Shown: piece after piece, positions 36,536-44,470 of the stretch
How the letters are laid out: each line of letters begins with the position of its first letter
Position numbering within the stretch: position 1 is the first letter of the stretch
Origin: Leeuwenhoekiella aequorea
Lineage (GTDB): Bacteria > Bacteroidota > Bacteroidia > Flavobacteriales > Flavobacteriaceae
Reading direction: 5' to 3'
NCBI RefSeq assembly: GCF_004104375.1
Contig: NZ_QOVM01000001.1
Span: forward strand, 248,001 to 312,000
Length of the DNA: 64,000 nt
Made by a program: the position numbers and the translations under genes
Notes under the pieces: generated by a model
Told to the model about the DNA's origin: nothing
The model's database searches: none
The model's input: only the letters and a program-made list of their open reading frames with translations

Positions 36536-37243
36536 TTACAGTTTAATAACCCCAATATTAAAAAACTTAGCTGCAAGCTTATTTCCATTGTTATTAAGCA
36601 CATACCTTAAATCTAATACATCTCCAGCATTAAGTTTAAATACAAGTACACCACTCGTTCCCCATTCATTTGTACCTGATGGAAAATTTACATTGCCCCT
36701 AACTAAGTAGCCTACTAAAGTATTGTTACGATAAACTCCAATAATGTATTTTTTATCCCCAGAAGGCAAATTAGTTACTGAAAAACCGGCGCTAATCATA
36801 TAGTTACCTCCCTGTAAGATTTTAAATGTTCCGTCAGAAACTATATTAAAATAGAGTTTATCTTGATTTTCAATGTCTCCAGAATTTAGAGGAAACTTAG
36901 CATAAGTATTGGTTTGAGTCTGTACAACCGTGTTGGTGGTATCAGTAAAAACTTTGCGTAATACTAGCGAAGGCAAGTCATTTCTATCAAGATCATTCCA
37001 GTTGCCCGAAGAAAATAGAAATAGGGATGATATATCTTTATTATAGACAATCGATCCGTCTAGAGGAGAAGAAATAGCTCGCATTTGAGCATCTGTCATT
37101 CTGGGAGGAACTAAAGCTCCTACTGTACTATCTATTTGTAATGCACTTCCATCATCAGGATTAGTAGTACCTATAGCAACTTGAGCAGCTACAGTATGAT
37201 TGAATAGGAGGACTAAACAAACAAAAAGAAAAGAATTTTTCAA
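36536..37243 (-). CDS. Secreted protein with TNF/C1q-like C-terminal domain, paralogue 1
   Basis: This 235-residue protein has a signal peptide ending AAQ and the same two-part layout as its neighbour: AIGTTNPDDGSALQIDS, VPPRMTDAQMRAISSPLDGS and NYMISAGFSVTNLPSG, ending AAKFFNIGVIKL. It is transcribed first and its stop is 5 bp before the next gene's start, so the pair is cotranscribed. The paralogues match in blocks across their full length but are well diverged. Function is unknown; a jelly-roll carbohydrate- or protein-binding module is likely. Confidence 0.75.
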   Translation of the reverse strand: MKNSFLFVCLVLLFNHTVAAQVAIGTTNPDDGSALQIDSTVGALVPPRMTDAQMRAISSPLDGSIVYNKDISSLFLFSSGNWNDLDRNDLPSLVLRKVFTDTTNTVVQTQTNTYAKFPLNSGDIENQDKLYFNIVSDGTFKILQGGNYMISAGFSVTNLPSGDKKYIIGVYRNNTLVGYLVRGNVNFPSGTNEWGTSGVLVFKLNAGDVLDLRYVLNNNGNKLAAKFFNIGVIKL

Positions 37244-37327
37244 GGTATATTTTTAACAAGTATAAAACGCTCGCAAAATAACTGAAAATTTCTGAATTAT
37301 TAGTGTTAATTATTTAAATTACAGATG

Positions 37328-37468
37328 CTAATTGCATCCGCAGTTGTCGCTTCCGCAAGATTTACCAGAGTCTTTTCCGCTTAAAAAAGCAGGTTTCCAA
37401 ATATATTTTGTTACCAGATATCCTACAGCAACTAAAAAAATAAGTAGTACTAAAATGTTCTGTATCAT
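37328..37468 (-). CDS. FeoB-associated Cys-rich membrane protein
   Basis: This 46-residue protein starts at ATG 37468 and ends TAG at 37328. One membrane helix (about residues 4-20, ILVLLIFLVAVGYLV) is followed by a short cytosolic or periplasmic tail ending SCGSDNCGCN, with three Cys. It lies 37 bp downstream of feoB on the same strand. Small Cys-rich proteins in this position are known as FeoB-associated proteins (PF12669 type), thought to replace FeoC. The tail may bind iron or an iron-sulfur cluster. The reading was made directly from the sequence and the frame is uninterrupted. Confidence 0.88.
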   Translation of the reverse strand: MIQNILVLLIFLVAVGYLVTKYIWKPAFLSGKDSGKSCGSDNCGCN

Positions 37469-37505
37469 AATATCTTTTTTAAAGATTCCTCTTTTCAGAG
37501 GGTTT

Positions 37506-39608
37506 TTAAATAATTAATTGATAAGCAATCAAAGCTACAACATAAGCAAAACCACTCATAATTACAAGTTGTAACAGAGGCCATTTCCAAGTATTCGTTT
37601 CGCGTTTCACTATAGCCAATGTACTCATACACTGCATTGCAAAAGCATAAAAAAGAAGTAGCGATATACCACTGGCTAAGTTAAATAAAGGACCACCTAA
37701 AATAGGATTCACCTCACCGGCCATTCGGTTTTTTATGGTTTCTTCTTCATCGCTACCTACGCTATAAATTGTAGCTAATGTTCCCACAAATACCTCACGT
37801 GCAGCAAATGAACTTACTATAGCAATTCCTATTTTCCAGTCATAACCTAATGGTCTAACAACTGGCTCAATTGCTTTACCCATATACCCAATATAGCTGT
37901 ATTCAAGTTTTTCTGAAGCTATTTGCTTATCTAATTCGCTCTCCGGAAAGTCTCCAGCTTGCATGCGTTCAACAGCATTTACCTCTGCATTATTAAAAGC
38001 ATCTCCAGGGCCATTTGATGCTAAAACCCACAATACAATAGAAATGGCAAGAATGATTTTACCGGCACCTACTATAAATGACTTTGTTTTTTCAATAACA
38101 TTATAAGCTACATTTTTAAATAAAGGCAGTTTATAATTAGGCATTTCTATAACAAAAAAGGTTCGGCTTTTAATTTTTAATATTCGGTCTAATAGCCATG
38201 CAGACAGGATTGCTGTACCAAAACCGATAAGGTAAAGTCCCATGAGCACAAGGCTCTGTAAGTTAAATATGTATAGTACATCTCGGTCTGGAATTACCAA
38301 AGCGATGATAATTAAATAAACCGGTAATCGCGCGCTACACGTTGTAAACGGAGTAACTAATATAGTTATTAAACGTTCTTTCCAGTTCTCTATATTACGA
38401 GTTGCCATTATTGCCGGAATTGCACAGGCTGTACCTGAAACCAGTGGCACTACACTTTTTCCGCTTAACCCAAAACGCCGCATAATACGATCCATTAAGA
38501 ATACGACACGACTCATGTATCCACTTTCTTCAAGGATAGATATAAAAAGAAACAGGAATGCAATCTGGGGTATAAAAATCACTATTCCGCCCAGTCCGGG
38601 TAAAATACCTTCGGCAATTAAGTTTGTAAAAGCACCTGGAGGCATCGTGTTGCGCACCCATTCGCCCATAGCTGCAAAAGTCTCATCGATTAAATCCATA
38701 GGATAGGACGACCAGTCATAGATAGCTTGAAATATGAGCATTAAGATGGCAAAAAAGATAATGTAACCCCAAAATTTATGAGTCAAAACACGATCCAGTC
38801 TACTTCTTAAATCCTTAGCAGCAAGGTGATCTATACTTAGTGTTTCTTTAAGAACCCCATTTATAAATTGATACCTTACTATAGTTTCTTTTTGTTGAAG
38901 ACGCTTTAAATTTGACTTGCTTTCTGTCTGAAAGGTGGTAATACTCTGCATCTCATTACGGTCTAGCTTACCAAAATTTACATCTTGAGTAATTACTAAC
39001 CATAGTTTATACAAATCTTGTTTAGGAAATGCTTTACGCAGTCGATCAAAATATTCTGGAGCAATTACCGAAGCATTTACACAAGGCTCTATGGAGAGTT
39101 CTTTATAGTTAGTAATTAACTCTTTTAGATTTTCGAAGCCGGTGTTTTTGCGAGAGCTTACGAGAGCAATTTTAGTTTGTAAGCGATCTTCAAGTTTTTC
39201 TATATCAAGCGTTATAGCTTTACGCTTCATACGATCTGCCATATTAATGACAAGAATCGTAGGTATTTTTAAATCTTTTATTTGCGTAAATAAAAGAAGA
39301 TTACGTTTTAAATTTTCTACATCAGAAACAACAACAGCTACGTCTGGATAATCTTTATCATTTTTATTGAGTAGTAATTCAATTACAACGTTCTCATCAA
39401 GAGAGCTGGCATTAAGACTATAGGTTCCTGGCAAGTCAAGAATGTGTGCCTTAACTCCACGTGGAAGTTTGCAAATTCCTTCTTTTTTTTCGACAGTAAT
39501 ACCCGGATAATTTCCTACTTGCTGTTTAAGACCCGTAAGTTGATTAAAAACAGAGGTTTTACCAGTATTGGGATTGCCTATAAGGGCTACGTTTAACTGT
39601 TTACTCAT
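37506..39608 (-). CDS. feoB: Ferrous iron transport protein B
   Basis: This 700-residue inner-membrane Fe(II) transporter has an N-terminal GTPase. G1 is GNPNTGKTS (residues 11-19), G3 is DLPG (58-61), and G4 is NMAD near residue 123. A helical guanine-dissociation-inhibitor region follows (to about 270), then the two Gate domains and membrane helices. The pore motifs SGTACAIPAIMATR and FTTCSARLPVY hold the conserved Cys residues. Length and motifs are complete. Its start overlaps the feoA stop by 4 bp, so the two are translationally coupled, and the small Cys-rich gene follows. Confidence 0.97.
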   Translation of the reverse strand: MSKQLNVALIGNPNTGKTSVFNQLTGLKQQVGNYPGITVEKKEGICKLPRGVKAHILDLPGTYSLNASSLDENVVIELLLNKNDKDYPDVAVVVSDVENLKRNLLLFTQIKDLKIPTILVINMADRMKRKAITLDIEKLEDRLQTKIALVSSRKNTGFENLKELITNYKELSIEPCVNASVIAPEYFDRLRKAFPKQDLYKLWLVITQDVNFGKLDRNEMQSITTFQTESKSNLKRLQQKETIVRYQFINGVLKETLSIDHLAAKDLRSRLDRVLTHKFWGYIIFFAILMLIFQAIYDWSSYPMDLIDETFAAMGEWVRNTMPPGAFTNLIAEGILPGLGGIVIFIPQIAFLFLFISILEESGYMSRVVFLMDRIMRRFGLSGKSVVPLVSGTACAIPAIMATRNIENWKERLITILVTPFTTCSARLPVYLIIIALVIPDRDVLYIFNLQSLVLMGLYLIGFGTAILSAWLLDRILKIKSRTFFVIEMPNYKLPLFKNVAYNVIEKTKSFIVGAGKIILAISIVLWVLASNGPGDAFNNAEVNAVERMQAGDFPESELDKQIASEKLEYSYIGYMGKAIEPVVRPLGYDWKIGIAIVSSFAAREVFVGTLATIYSVGSDEEETIKNRMAGEVNPILGGPLFNLASGISLLLFYAFAMQCMSTLAIVKRETNTWKWPLLQLVIMSGFAYVVALIAYQLII

Positions 39609-39838
39609 TGAGAGTGCTTTTCTACAAGAATATGACTGGCAGTTTCTTTTCGTATCGCTAAGTGACTACCATTAATGTTTAAATACATAGGATCCTTAAA
39701 AGGAGCAATTTGTACTAACTCTACTTCATTGCCTGGAAGGCAGCCCATTTCTAAAAGCTTAAGAGGCACCATGTCTAAGGTGAATTCTTTTATTATAGCT
39801 TTTTCGCCACGTTTCAGAAGATCTAATGAAATAATCAA
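39605..39838 (-). CDS. feoA: Ferrous iron transport protein A
   Basis: This 77-residue SH3-like cytosolic protein supports FeoB activity. The family pattern is visible: LDLLKRGEKAIIKEF, LKLLEMGCLPGNEVELVQIAPFKDP (given as parts of one run) and LAIRKETASHILV. It is the first gene of feoA-feoB-Cys-rich protein. A -7-like TACTTTTG (minus strand, 39867-39874) is 29 bp upstream. A weak resemblance to the DtxR box at 39845-39860 is not strong enough to call. Confidence 0.95.
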   Translation of the reverse strand: MIISLDLLKRGEKAIIKEFTLDMVPLKLLEMGCLPGNEVELVQIAPFKDPMYLNINGSHLAIRKETASHILVEKHSQ

Positions 39839-39866
39839 AATTTATTTAGATTGAATTTAAACAAGG

Positions 39867-39874
39867 CAAAAGTA
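39867..39874 (-). promoter_or_regulatory. Candidate -7 element of the feo operon
   Basis: TACTTTTG on the minus strand exactly fits TAnnTTTG, 29 bp before the feoA start. A -33 TTG is not seen at the usual distance. Confidence 0.4.
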
Positions 39875-39934
39875 ATAGAAAAGCCACAGACTCGAAAAGA
39901 TTTAAGGTATAAAGTATGTTTTAAAAGAACCTAA

Positions 39935-40615
39935 TTAATTATAATCACGGCTTTCGATTTTTTTTAGCGTTTCAATATCCTCAAGAAGTTGCTCAATAGC
40001 TTCAGAATCTGTACCATCATAAAATCCTCTAATGCGCTTTTCTGAGTCGATAAGCATAAAGTTTTCTGTATGAATCATATCATATTGATCTCCGTTGCCA
40101 GAGGTTTTTACCGCTAGATAACTTTTTCGCGCTAGCTCATAAATTTCTTTTTTTGATCCGGTTACCAGATTCCATTTTGCATCATCTACACCTTTTTCAA
40201 CCGCGTATCTTTTGAGTTGGGCTACAGTATCTGTTGCAGGTATTACTGTGTGAGAAAGTAGTTTAACCCGATCATCATGTTTTAGTTTTTCTTGTATCTG
40301 CAACATATGATCTGTCATAATTGGACATATTGTCTGGCAAGTAGTAAAGAAAAAATCTGCAACGTAAATACCCTCGTAATCATCTTGAGTGATAGTATCC
40401 CCGTTTTGATTTACAAGTTTAAAGTCGGCAATTTTATGGTACTTTTTTACAAATTGAACGGTACTATCCACTAGAGTATTATCTACCATTGTAGGTTGGT
40501 AAACCGGTAAACTGGGTTCTGGTTTTAATAAGGTGTAAAATATATAAAGAATAACTGCGGAAAGTATTACCATAACGATGGCAAACTTTTTGTATTTAGC
40601 AAAGAACTGAAGCAT
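39935..40615 (-). CDS. SCO1/SenC-family copper chaperone
   Basis: This 226-residue protein has one membrane anchor (about residues 10-30) and a periplasmic thioredoxin-like domain. The copper-binding set is present: CQTIC (Cys93, Cys97) and His182 in MIHTENFMLID. SCO proteins deliver copper to the CuA site of cytochrome oxidase or act as thiol reductases. FFFTTCQTICPIM and the C-terminal GFYDGTD are typical. No oxidase genes are in the window. Its promoter (40635-40664) has both -33 and -7 elements and is divergent from rseP. Confidence 0.93.
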   Translation of the reverse strand: MLQFFAKYKKFAIVMVILSAVILYIFYTLLKPEPSLPVYQPTMVDNTLVDSTVQFVKKYHKIADFKLVNQNGDTITQDDYEGIYVADFFFTTCQTICPIMTDHMLQIQEKLKHDDRVKLLSHTVIPATDTVAQLKRYAVEKGVDDAKWNLVTGSKKEIYELARKSYLAVKTSGNGDQYDMIHTENFMLIDSEKRIRGFYDGTDSEAIEQLLEDIETLKKIESRDYN

Positions 40616-40634
40616 AATCTGCGTTTTGAGAATG

Positions 40635-40664
40635 CAAAATTACAACCCGAATCGCGCCTGGCAA
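40635..40664 (-). promoter_or_regulatory. Promoter of the SCO-family gene
   Basis: On the minus strand, TTG (40664-40662) is followed after 19 bp by TAATTTTG (40642-40635). Both elements and the spacing match the Bacteroidota consensus; the start codon is 20 bp further on. Confidence 0.65.
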
Positions 40665-40718
40665 AAGTATTCTGAGGCTATCTTTTTAAATGCCCGCTGC
40701 AGCACACTGTAAATACTT

Positions 40719-40747
40719 TTGTATGCGGATGTAAAAGGTTACTTTTG
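40719..40747 (+). promoter_or_regulatory. Promoter upstream of rseP
   Basis: TTG (40719-40721), 18 bp, then TACTTTTG (40740-40747). A second TACTTTTG at 40714-40721 overlaps the TTG, so a tandem weaker promoter is possible. The predicted leader to ATG 40861 is about 105 nt. Confidence 0.6.
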
Positions 40748-40860
40748 TGCACTTTTTAAGGCTCCTTGCCTTTTAATTAATATAGTATTTTTAGTTTTTG
40801 AGGTTTCTTTTATTCCCTGTAATATGTGATTAGATAGACACCTTTAGTTATATAAAATTT

Positions 40861-42195
40861 ATGGATCCATTTTTTGTAAAAGGTGCTCAGCTTTTTCTGA
40901 GTCTTTCAATATTAATCGTACTTCACGAGTTTGGTCATTTTATACCGGCCCGTCTATTTAAAATACGTGTAGAGAAATTCTTCCTGTTTTTTGATGTCAA
41001 ATTTGCTCTGTTTAAAAAACAAATAGGGGAAACAGTTTATGGTATAGGTTGGTTGCCGTTAGGAGGTTATGTAAAAATTTCTGGAATGATCGATGAGAGT
41101 ATGGACAAAGAGGCCATGGCTCAGGAGCCCAAAGAATGGGAATTTAGATCAAAACCGGCTTGGCAGCGACTTATTGTAATGATAGGTGGGGTTACCGTGA
41201 ATATAATTCTAGGATTCTTTATCTATATTATGATTATCGCTACATATGGAGATGAGTATTCTACTCCAGATGATCTAAAATATGGTTTTGGTTTCACACC
41301 TACGATGGAGCAATATGGTTTTGAGCAGGGAGATAAAATTCTAGCTGTAAATGGTGAAGAATTAGAAGATCAATTAGAGTTTCCTCAAATGCTAATGATG
41401 CGTGATGTATCTACAGTAACTGTACTTCATGAAAATGGAAGTCAGGAAGAGTTGAGTCTTCCAGATGATATAGGGATGCAGTTGTTTAAATCTGGAGAGA
41501 TGTTTGGGGTTAATTTTCCACGTACTCCGGTATATTTAGATTCGGTTTTTGGTGGAGCAAAAGAGGCTGGTGTATTAGGAACAGATGAATTAATAAGCAT
41601 CAATGATTATCCTATTAAATATAAAAGTGATGCGAGCTACGCGCTTCAATCTAGAAAAGATAGTGTTGCGACAATATCGGTATCCCGAGATGGAGTTGCG
41701 CGTACATTTGATATCCCTATGGGAGAACAGAAGATGGTAGGTGTAGGATTTGGGTTTGCAGATAAGGAATATTTAATGCCCGAGCGTCATAAGCGGGAGT
41801 ATGGAATAGGAGAGAGTATAGGTAAGGGTATAGGCTACGGTGTAGATAAATTGAGTGATTATGTAACTCAGTTTAAATATGTATTTACTGCTAAAGGAGC
41901 TTCTCAAGTAGGAGGTTTTGGTGCTATTGCAGGTTTATTTCCAGATTCATGGAACTGGTTATCCTTCTGGGAGACAACAGCTTTTATATCAATAATTTTA
42001 GCGTTTATGAATATTCTCCCTATTCCTGCATTAGATGGTGGGCACGTGATGTTTTTATTGTATGAAATTGTTACAGGAAGAAAGCCAAGCGATAAATTTT
42101 TAGAATATGCGCAAATGATAGGGTTCTTCTTGCTAATTGCCTTAGTATTATACGCTAACGGAAATGATGTGTACCGCTGGATAACGGGATCCTAG
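40861..42195 (+). CDS. rseP: RIP site-2 metalloprotease RseP
   Basis: This 444-residue intramembrane zinc protease cuts transmembrane substrates, including anti-sigma factors after a first periplasmic cut and remnant signal peptides. The HEFGH motif is at 22-26 in the first helix and the third zinc ligand is Asp392 in ALDGGHV. Two PDZ-like domains fill the periplasmic segment (about 120-300). Four membrane segments are visible. The usual neighbours of the E. coli gene (dxr, bamA, cdsA) are absent. It has its own promoter with a 105-nt leader. Confidence 0.94.
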   Translation: MDPFFVKGAQLFLSLSILIVLHEFGHFIPARLFKIRVEKFFLFFDVKFALFKKQIGETVYGIGWLPLGGYVKISGMIDESMDKEAMAQEPKEWEFRSKPAWQRLIVMIGGVTVNIILGFFIYIMIIATYGDEYSTPDDLKYGFGFTPTMEQYGFEQGDKILAVNGEELEDQLEFPQMLMMRDVSTVTVLHENGSQEELSLPDDIGMQLFKSGEMFGVNFPRTPVYLDSVFGGAKEAGVLGTDELISINDYPIKYKSDASYALQSRKDSVATISVSRDGVARTFDIPMGEQKMVGVGFGFADKEYLMPERHKREYGIGESIGKGIGYGVDKLSDYVTQFKYVFTAKGASQVGGFGAIAGLFPDSWNWLSFWETTAFISIILAFMNILPIPALDGGHVMFLLYEIVTGRKPSDKFLEYAQMIGFFLLIALVLYANGNDVYRWITGS

Positions 42196-42246
42196 CTTGT
42201 TTTTAAAAAATTTTGAAACTCTTTAAAAAGAATTTTCAAAATTGTT

Positions 42247-42275
42247 TTGTGGGTTCAAATAGTTGTGTATATTTG
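42247..42275 (+). promoter_or_regulatory. Promoter of tRNA-Asn
   Basis: TTG (42247-42249), 18 bp, TATATTTG (42268-42275): both elements and spacing match the Bacteroidota consensus. Transcription would begin near 42281, about 90 nt before the tRNA. Confidence 0.7.
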
Positions 42276-42371
42276 CATCCGCTTTCAGCAAATAAGCGAA
42301 ACGTTCTTTAAGACATACCAGAAGTCAGCATTGCGATGTTGATAAATGATCTTAAAAATATAAAGATAAAT

Positions 42372-42445
42372 TCCTCCTTAGCTCAGTTGGTTAGAGCATT
42401 TGACTGTTAATCAAAGGGTCCTTGGTTCGAGCCCAAGAGGGGGAG
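42372..42445 (+). tRNA. tRNA-Asn (anticodon GTT)
   Basis: The 74-nt cloverleaf has a 7-bp acceptor stem (TCCTCCT with AGGGGGA), a D arm beginning AGCTC, an anticodon stem-loop with CTGTTAA giving GTT, and a T arm CTTGG-TTCGAGC-CCAAG. The discriminator base is G and the 3' CCA is not encoded. It has its own promoter and a terminator 8 nt downstream. Confidence 0.97.
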
Positions 42446-42452
42446 CAAAATT

Positions 42453-42485
42453 AAGCCTTAACTACTAGTAGTTGAGGCTTTTTTG
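42453..42485 (+). terminator. Intrinsic terminator after tRNA-Asn
   Basis: The 13-bp stem AAGCCTTAACTAC/GTAGTTGAGGCTT (one T-G wobble) is followed by a T-run. Confidence 0.88.
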
Positions 42486-42569
42486 TTTTATACCTTTTGT
42501 TTTCATCTCCACCTTCAAATTCCGCTATCAATACTTTACTCGAAAATTCGATTTTCATAAATTTCTCAA

Positions 42570-42587
42570 TGTAAAGCTTGCTTTACA
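42570..42587. promoter_or_regulatory. Distal operator of the XRE locus
   Basis: TGTAAAGC-TT-GCTTTACA is an inverted repeat with 8-bp arms; the promoter's -33 TTG (42578-42580) lies inside it. It shares TGTAAAG/CTTTACA arms with the site at 42608-42625. Confidence 0.75.
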
Positions 42588-42609
42588 TTTGAAAATAGGT
42601 TTATATTTG
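42578..42609 (+). promoter_or_regulatory. Promoter of the membrane protein/XRE genes
   Basis: TTG (42578-42580), 21 bp, TATATTTG (42602-42609). Both elements fit the consensus and each touches one of the two palindromes, so repressor binding would block the polymerase at both. Confidence 0.7.
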
Positions 42610-42625
42610 TAAAGTATACTTTACA
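42608..42625. promoter_or_regulatory. Proximal operator of the XRE locus
   Basis: TGTAAAGTATACTTTACA is a perfect 18-bp palindrome that overlaps the last two bases of the -7 element. Its centre is 38 bp from the centre of the distal palindrome. Confidence 0.8.
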
Positions 42626-42646
42626 TTAATCCAAAAACAATCAATT

Positions 42647-43036
42647 ATGAAATCAAAACAGAAATTTTCAAAAAAGTATCTACTAATGTGGGCATTAGCC
42701 TGGGTGTGTACCACGGCTCTGGTAACTTTTGGCTCTATGTATTTATGGGAGTCATCACTTCTTACGGGTATTGCTATTGTATTAAGTCTGGCTGTGGGAG
42801 TAGGTATGGTACTTGCTAATAGAAAATTTGTAAATGCAGCAGATGAGCTGCAGCGTAAAATTCAATTAGAGTCTATGGCACTTACTTTAGGACTTACCGT
42901 TGTTGTGGGTCTTGCATACTCCCAGTTAGATACTACTAACTTAATAAATGCTGATGCTGAAATTAGCACCTTGGTGTTGTTTATGGGGGTGACTTATATA
43001 GTTTGTACAGCCATTAATAACCGAAAGTACTCATGA
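42647..43036 (+). CDS. Four-helix membrane protein next to XRE regulator
   Basis: This 129-residue protein has four predicted membrane segments (about residues 13-31, 36-54, 76-93 and 104-122) and a charged loop ADELQRKIQLESMAL between the second and third. I do not know its function. Small membrane proteins coupled to short XRE regulators are a common bacterial arrangement. Its stop overlaps the regulator's start by 4 bp (ATGA), so the two are translated together. The region upstream has twin operators. Confidence 0.78.
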   Translation: MKSKQKFSKKYLLMWALAWVCTTALVTFGSMYLWESSLLTGIAIVLSLAVGVGMVLANRKFVNAADELQRKIQLESMALTLGLTVVVGLAYSQLDTTNLINADAEISTLVLFMGVTYIVCTAINNRKYS

Positions 43037-43227
43037 AAAATAATATCAAAAATTTAAGAGCCACGTTTAATCTCACTCAGGGAGATTTGGCAAACCGCAT
43101 AGAAGTCTCGCGGCAGACAATTAATGCTATAGAAAAAGGTAAATTTGACCCAAGTTTACCTACCGCTTTTAGACTGGCAGCTGTGTTTAGATGTACCATA
43201 GAAGAGCTGTTTGTCTATGAGCCCTAG
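43033..43227 (+). CDS. Short XRE-family HTH regulator
   Basis: This 64-residue protein is a single Cro/C1-type helix-turn-helix domain (LRATFNLTQGDLANRIEVSR, then QTINAIEKGKFDPSLP) ending in FRCTIEELFVYEP, the typical form of minimal XRE repressors. It has no sensor domain, so control may depend on protein level or on its membrane partner. It most likely binds the two TGTAAAG/CTTTACA palindromes upstream of the operon and represses it. It is translationally coupled with the membrane protein. Confidence 0.93.
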   Translation: MKNNIKNLRATFNLTQGDLANRIEVSRQTINAIEKGKFDPSLPTAFRLAAVFRCTIEELFVYEP

Positions 43228-43933
43228 TCTAAAAGTTATCATGCAGAAATTTATCTCAAATAATCTACCTAAACTGGTTTCGGTCTTGCTATTTGTAAGT
43301 CTGGTACTGGCCTACTTTTTTATCCCAGATGTACAAACCTTTTTTAATAAGGCCTGGGAGATTTTAACCAGTGGCGATGAGCAGCGTATTGAGAAGTGGG
43401 TGTCTTCCTTTGGTTGGGTAGGACCTGTTGTGTTAATTGTAGCGATGATCGCCCAGATGTTTTTAATTATAATTCCCTCTGTAGTACTTATGGCTGTCTG
43501 TATTCTTGCCTACGGGCCCGTCTGGGGAAGTCTACTCGTATTTGTGGCTATAGGGTGTGCTTCTAGCGTGGGGTATCTTTTAGGTAAAAAATTAGGATCT
43601 GGATTAATAAATAGTTTAATAGGCGCTGCTACCGAAGCTAAGCTCGAAGATTTTATTAAGGATTATGGCTTTTGGGCAATTGCAATAACACGCTTAAATC
43701 CGTTTTTATCTAATGATGCTATTAGTTTTGTAGGCGGAATATTAAAAATGAATTATCTGCGATTTATAAGCGCCACACTTCTTGGGGTAGCACCATTAAC
43801 ACTCTTTATTGCAATAATGGGAGAGCGCTCTGAAGGTATGAAAACCGGACTATTATGGGGTTCTGTATTAAGTCTTGTGATATTTGGCCTGTACGTGTAT
43901 TGGAGTAAACGCCGTAAGAAAAAAACTCAATAA
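43217..43933 (+). CDS. TVP38/TMEM64 (DedA-like) membrane protein
   Basis: About 238 residues from ATG 43217, which overlaps the XRE gene by 11 bp; ATG 43241 is an alternative. The protein has about five or six membrane segments and the VTT-domain pattern: VLIVAMIAQMFLIIIPSVVL, AYGPVWGSLLVFVAIG, and the re-entrant ITRLNPFLSNDAISFVGGIL. TVP38/DedA proteins are linked to lipid scrambling or flipping and membrane homeostasis. It may be cotranscribed with the XRE pair. Confidence 0.9.
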   Translation: MSPSLKVIMQKFISNNLPKLVSVLLFVSLVLAYFFIPDVQTFFNKAWEILTSGDEQRIEKWVSSFGWVGPVVLIVAMIAQMFLIIIPSVVLMAVCILAYGPVWGSLLVFVAIGCASSVGYLLGKKLGSGLINSLIGAATEAKLEDFIKDYGFWAIAITRLNPFLSNDAISFVGGILKMNYLRFISATLLGVAPLTLFIAIMGERSEGMKTGLLWGSVLSLVIFGLYVYWSKRRKKKTQ

Positions 43934-43934
43934 T

Positions 43935-44297
43935 TCACCAGAGTTTTAGAAATAACAAAGTGCCCAGAAGCAGACCATTATAAAAGATAAATTCAAAAAA
44001 ATCAAAGCCGGCAAAAAACCCTCTAAACCTTCCGGTATAATCTGTTTCGCTTGTTGAAGTGTTTATATAAAAAGCTTCAAAAGGCCAGAAGCCATCAGGC
44101 GTTTGCGCTAAAGGCCCAACTTCTTGCAAATTGGATTTTAAGCCGATCTCTGAGTCTGTAAATAAGTATATTTCTAATTTTTGATTCGCTGTTGTGGCTT
44201 CTATTTTTGGAGATATTCCAAAGTAATTTACGCATAAGGCAATTGCATTAAATAATGCGATGCTTACAGCTAATTTTATTTTAAGTGATTGATTCAT
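43935..44297 (-). CDS. Membrane protein of unknown function
   Basis: This 120-residue protein has hydrophobic ends: one segment near residues 8-26 and another at about 100-119. The intervening 70 residues are polar and probably face the periplasm, with the stretch TGRFRGFFAGFDFFEFIF before the second helix. I do not recognise a family. It is convergent with the TVP38 gene; their stops are 1 bp apart and no terminator is visible between them. Confidence 0.62.
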   Translation of the reverse strand: MNQSLKIKLAVSIALFNAIALCVNYFGISPKIEATTANQKLEIYLFTDSEIGLKSNLQEVGPLAQTPDGFWPFEAFYINTSTSETDYTGRFRGFFAGFDFFEFIFYNGLLLGTLLFLKLW

Positions 44298-44420
44298 TCA
44301 ATTAAGTTGAGGCTAATTTAAGAGAGTTTGTTTTCTGAGATAAGGGGCTTTTCCCCCAGATTAAAACTTTCTTTCCTATTTAGCTTAGGAGTAAGCCGTA
44401 TTTTAAACAATCATTATACT

Positions 44421-44428
44421 TAAATTTG
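44421..44428 (+). promoter_or_regulatory. Candidate -7 element of the acyltransferase operon
   Basis: TAAATTTG exactly fits TAnnTTTG, 43 bp upstream of the start. A TTG is missing at the -33 position. Confidence 0.4.
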
Positions 44429-44470
44429 TGGGTTAATGACAGACCAGAATGTTGTCATCAATGTTAGTCT

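Noticed and set aside
39845-39860. DtxR box upstream of feoA
   Set aside because: TTTAGATTGAATTTAA keeps only one good half-site; the right arm differs at several positions from CCTAAA, so chance in AT-rich DNA is likely.
40762-40778. Terminator or attenuator hairpin in the rseP leader
   Set aside because: AAGGC/GCCTT is only a 5-bp stem with a short T-run; too weak to claim.
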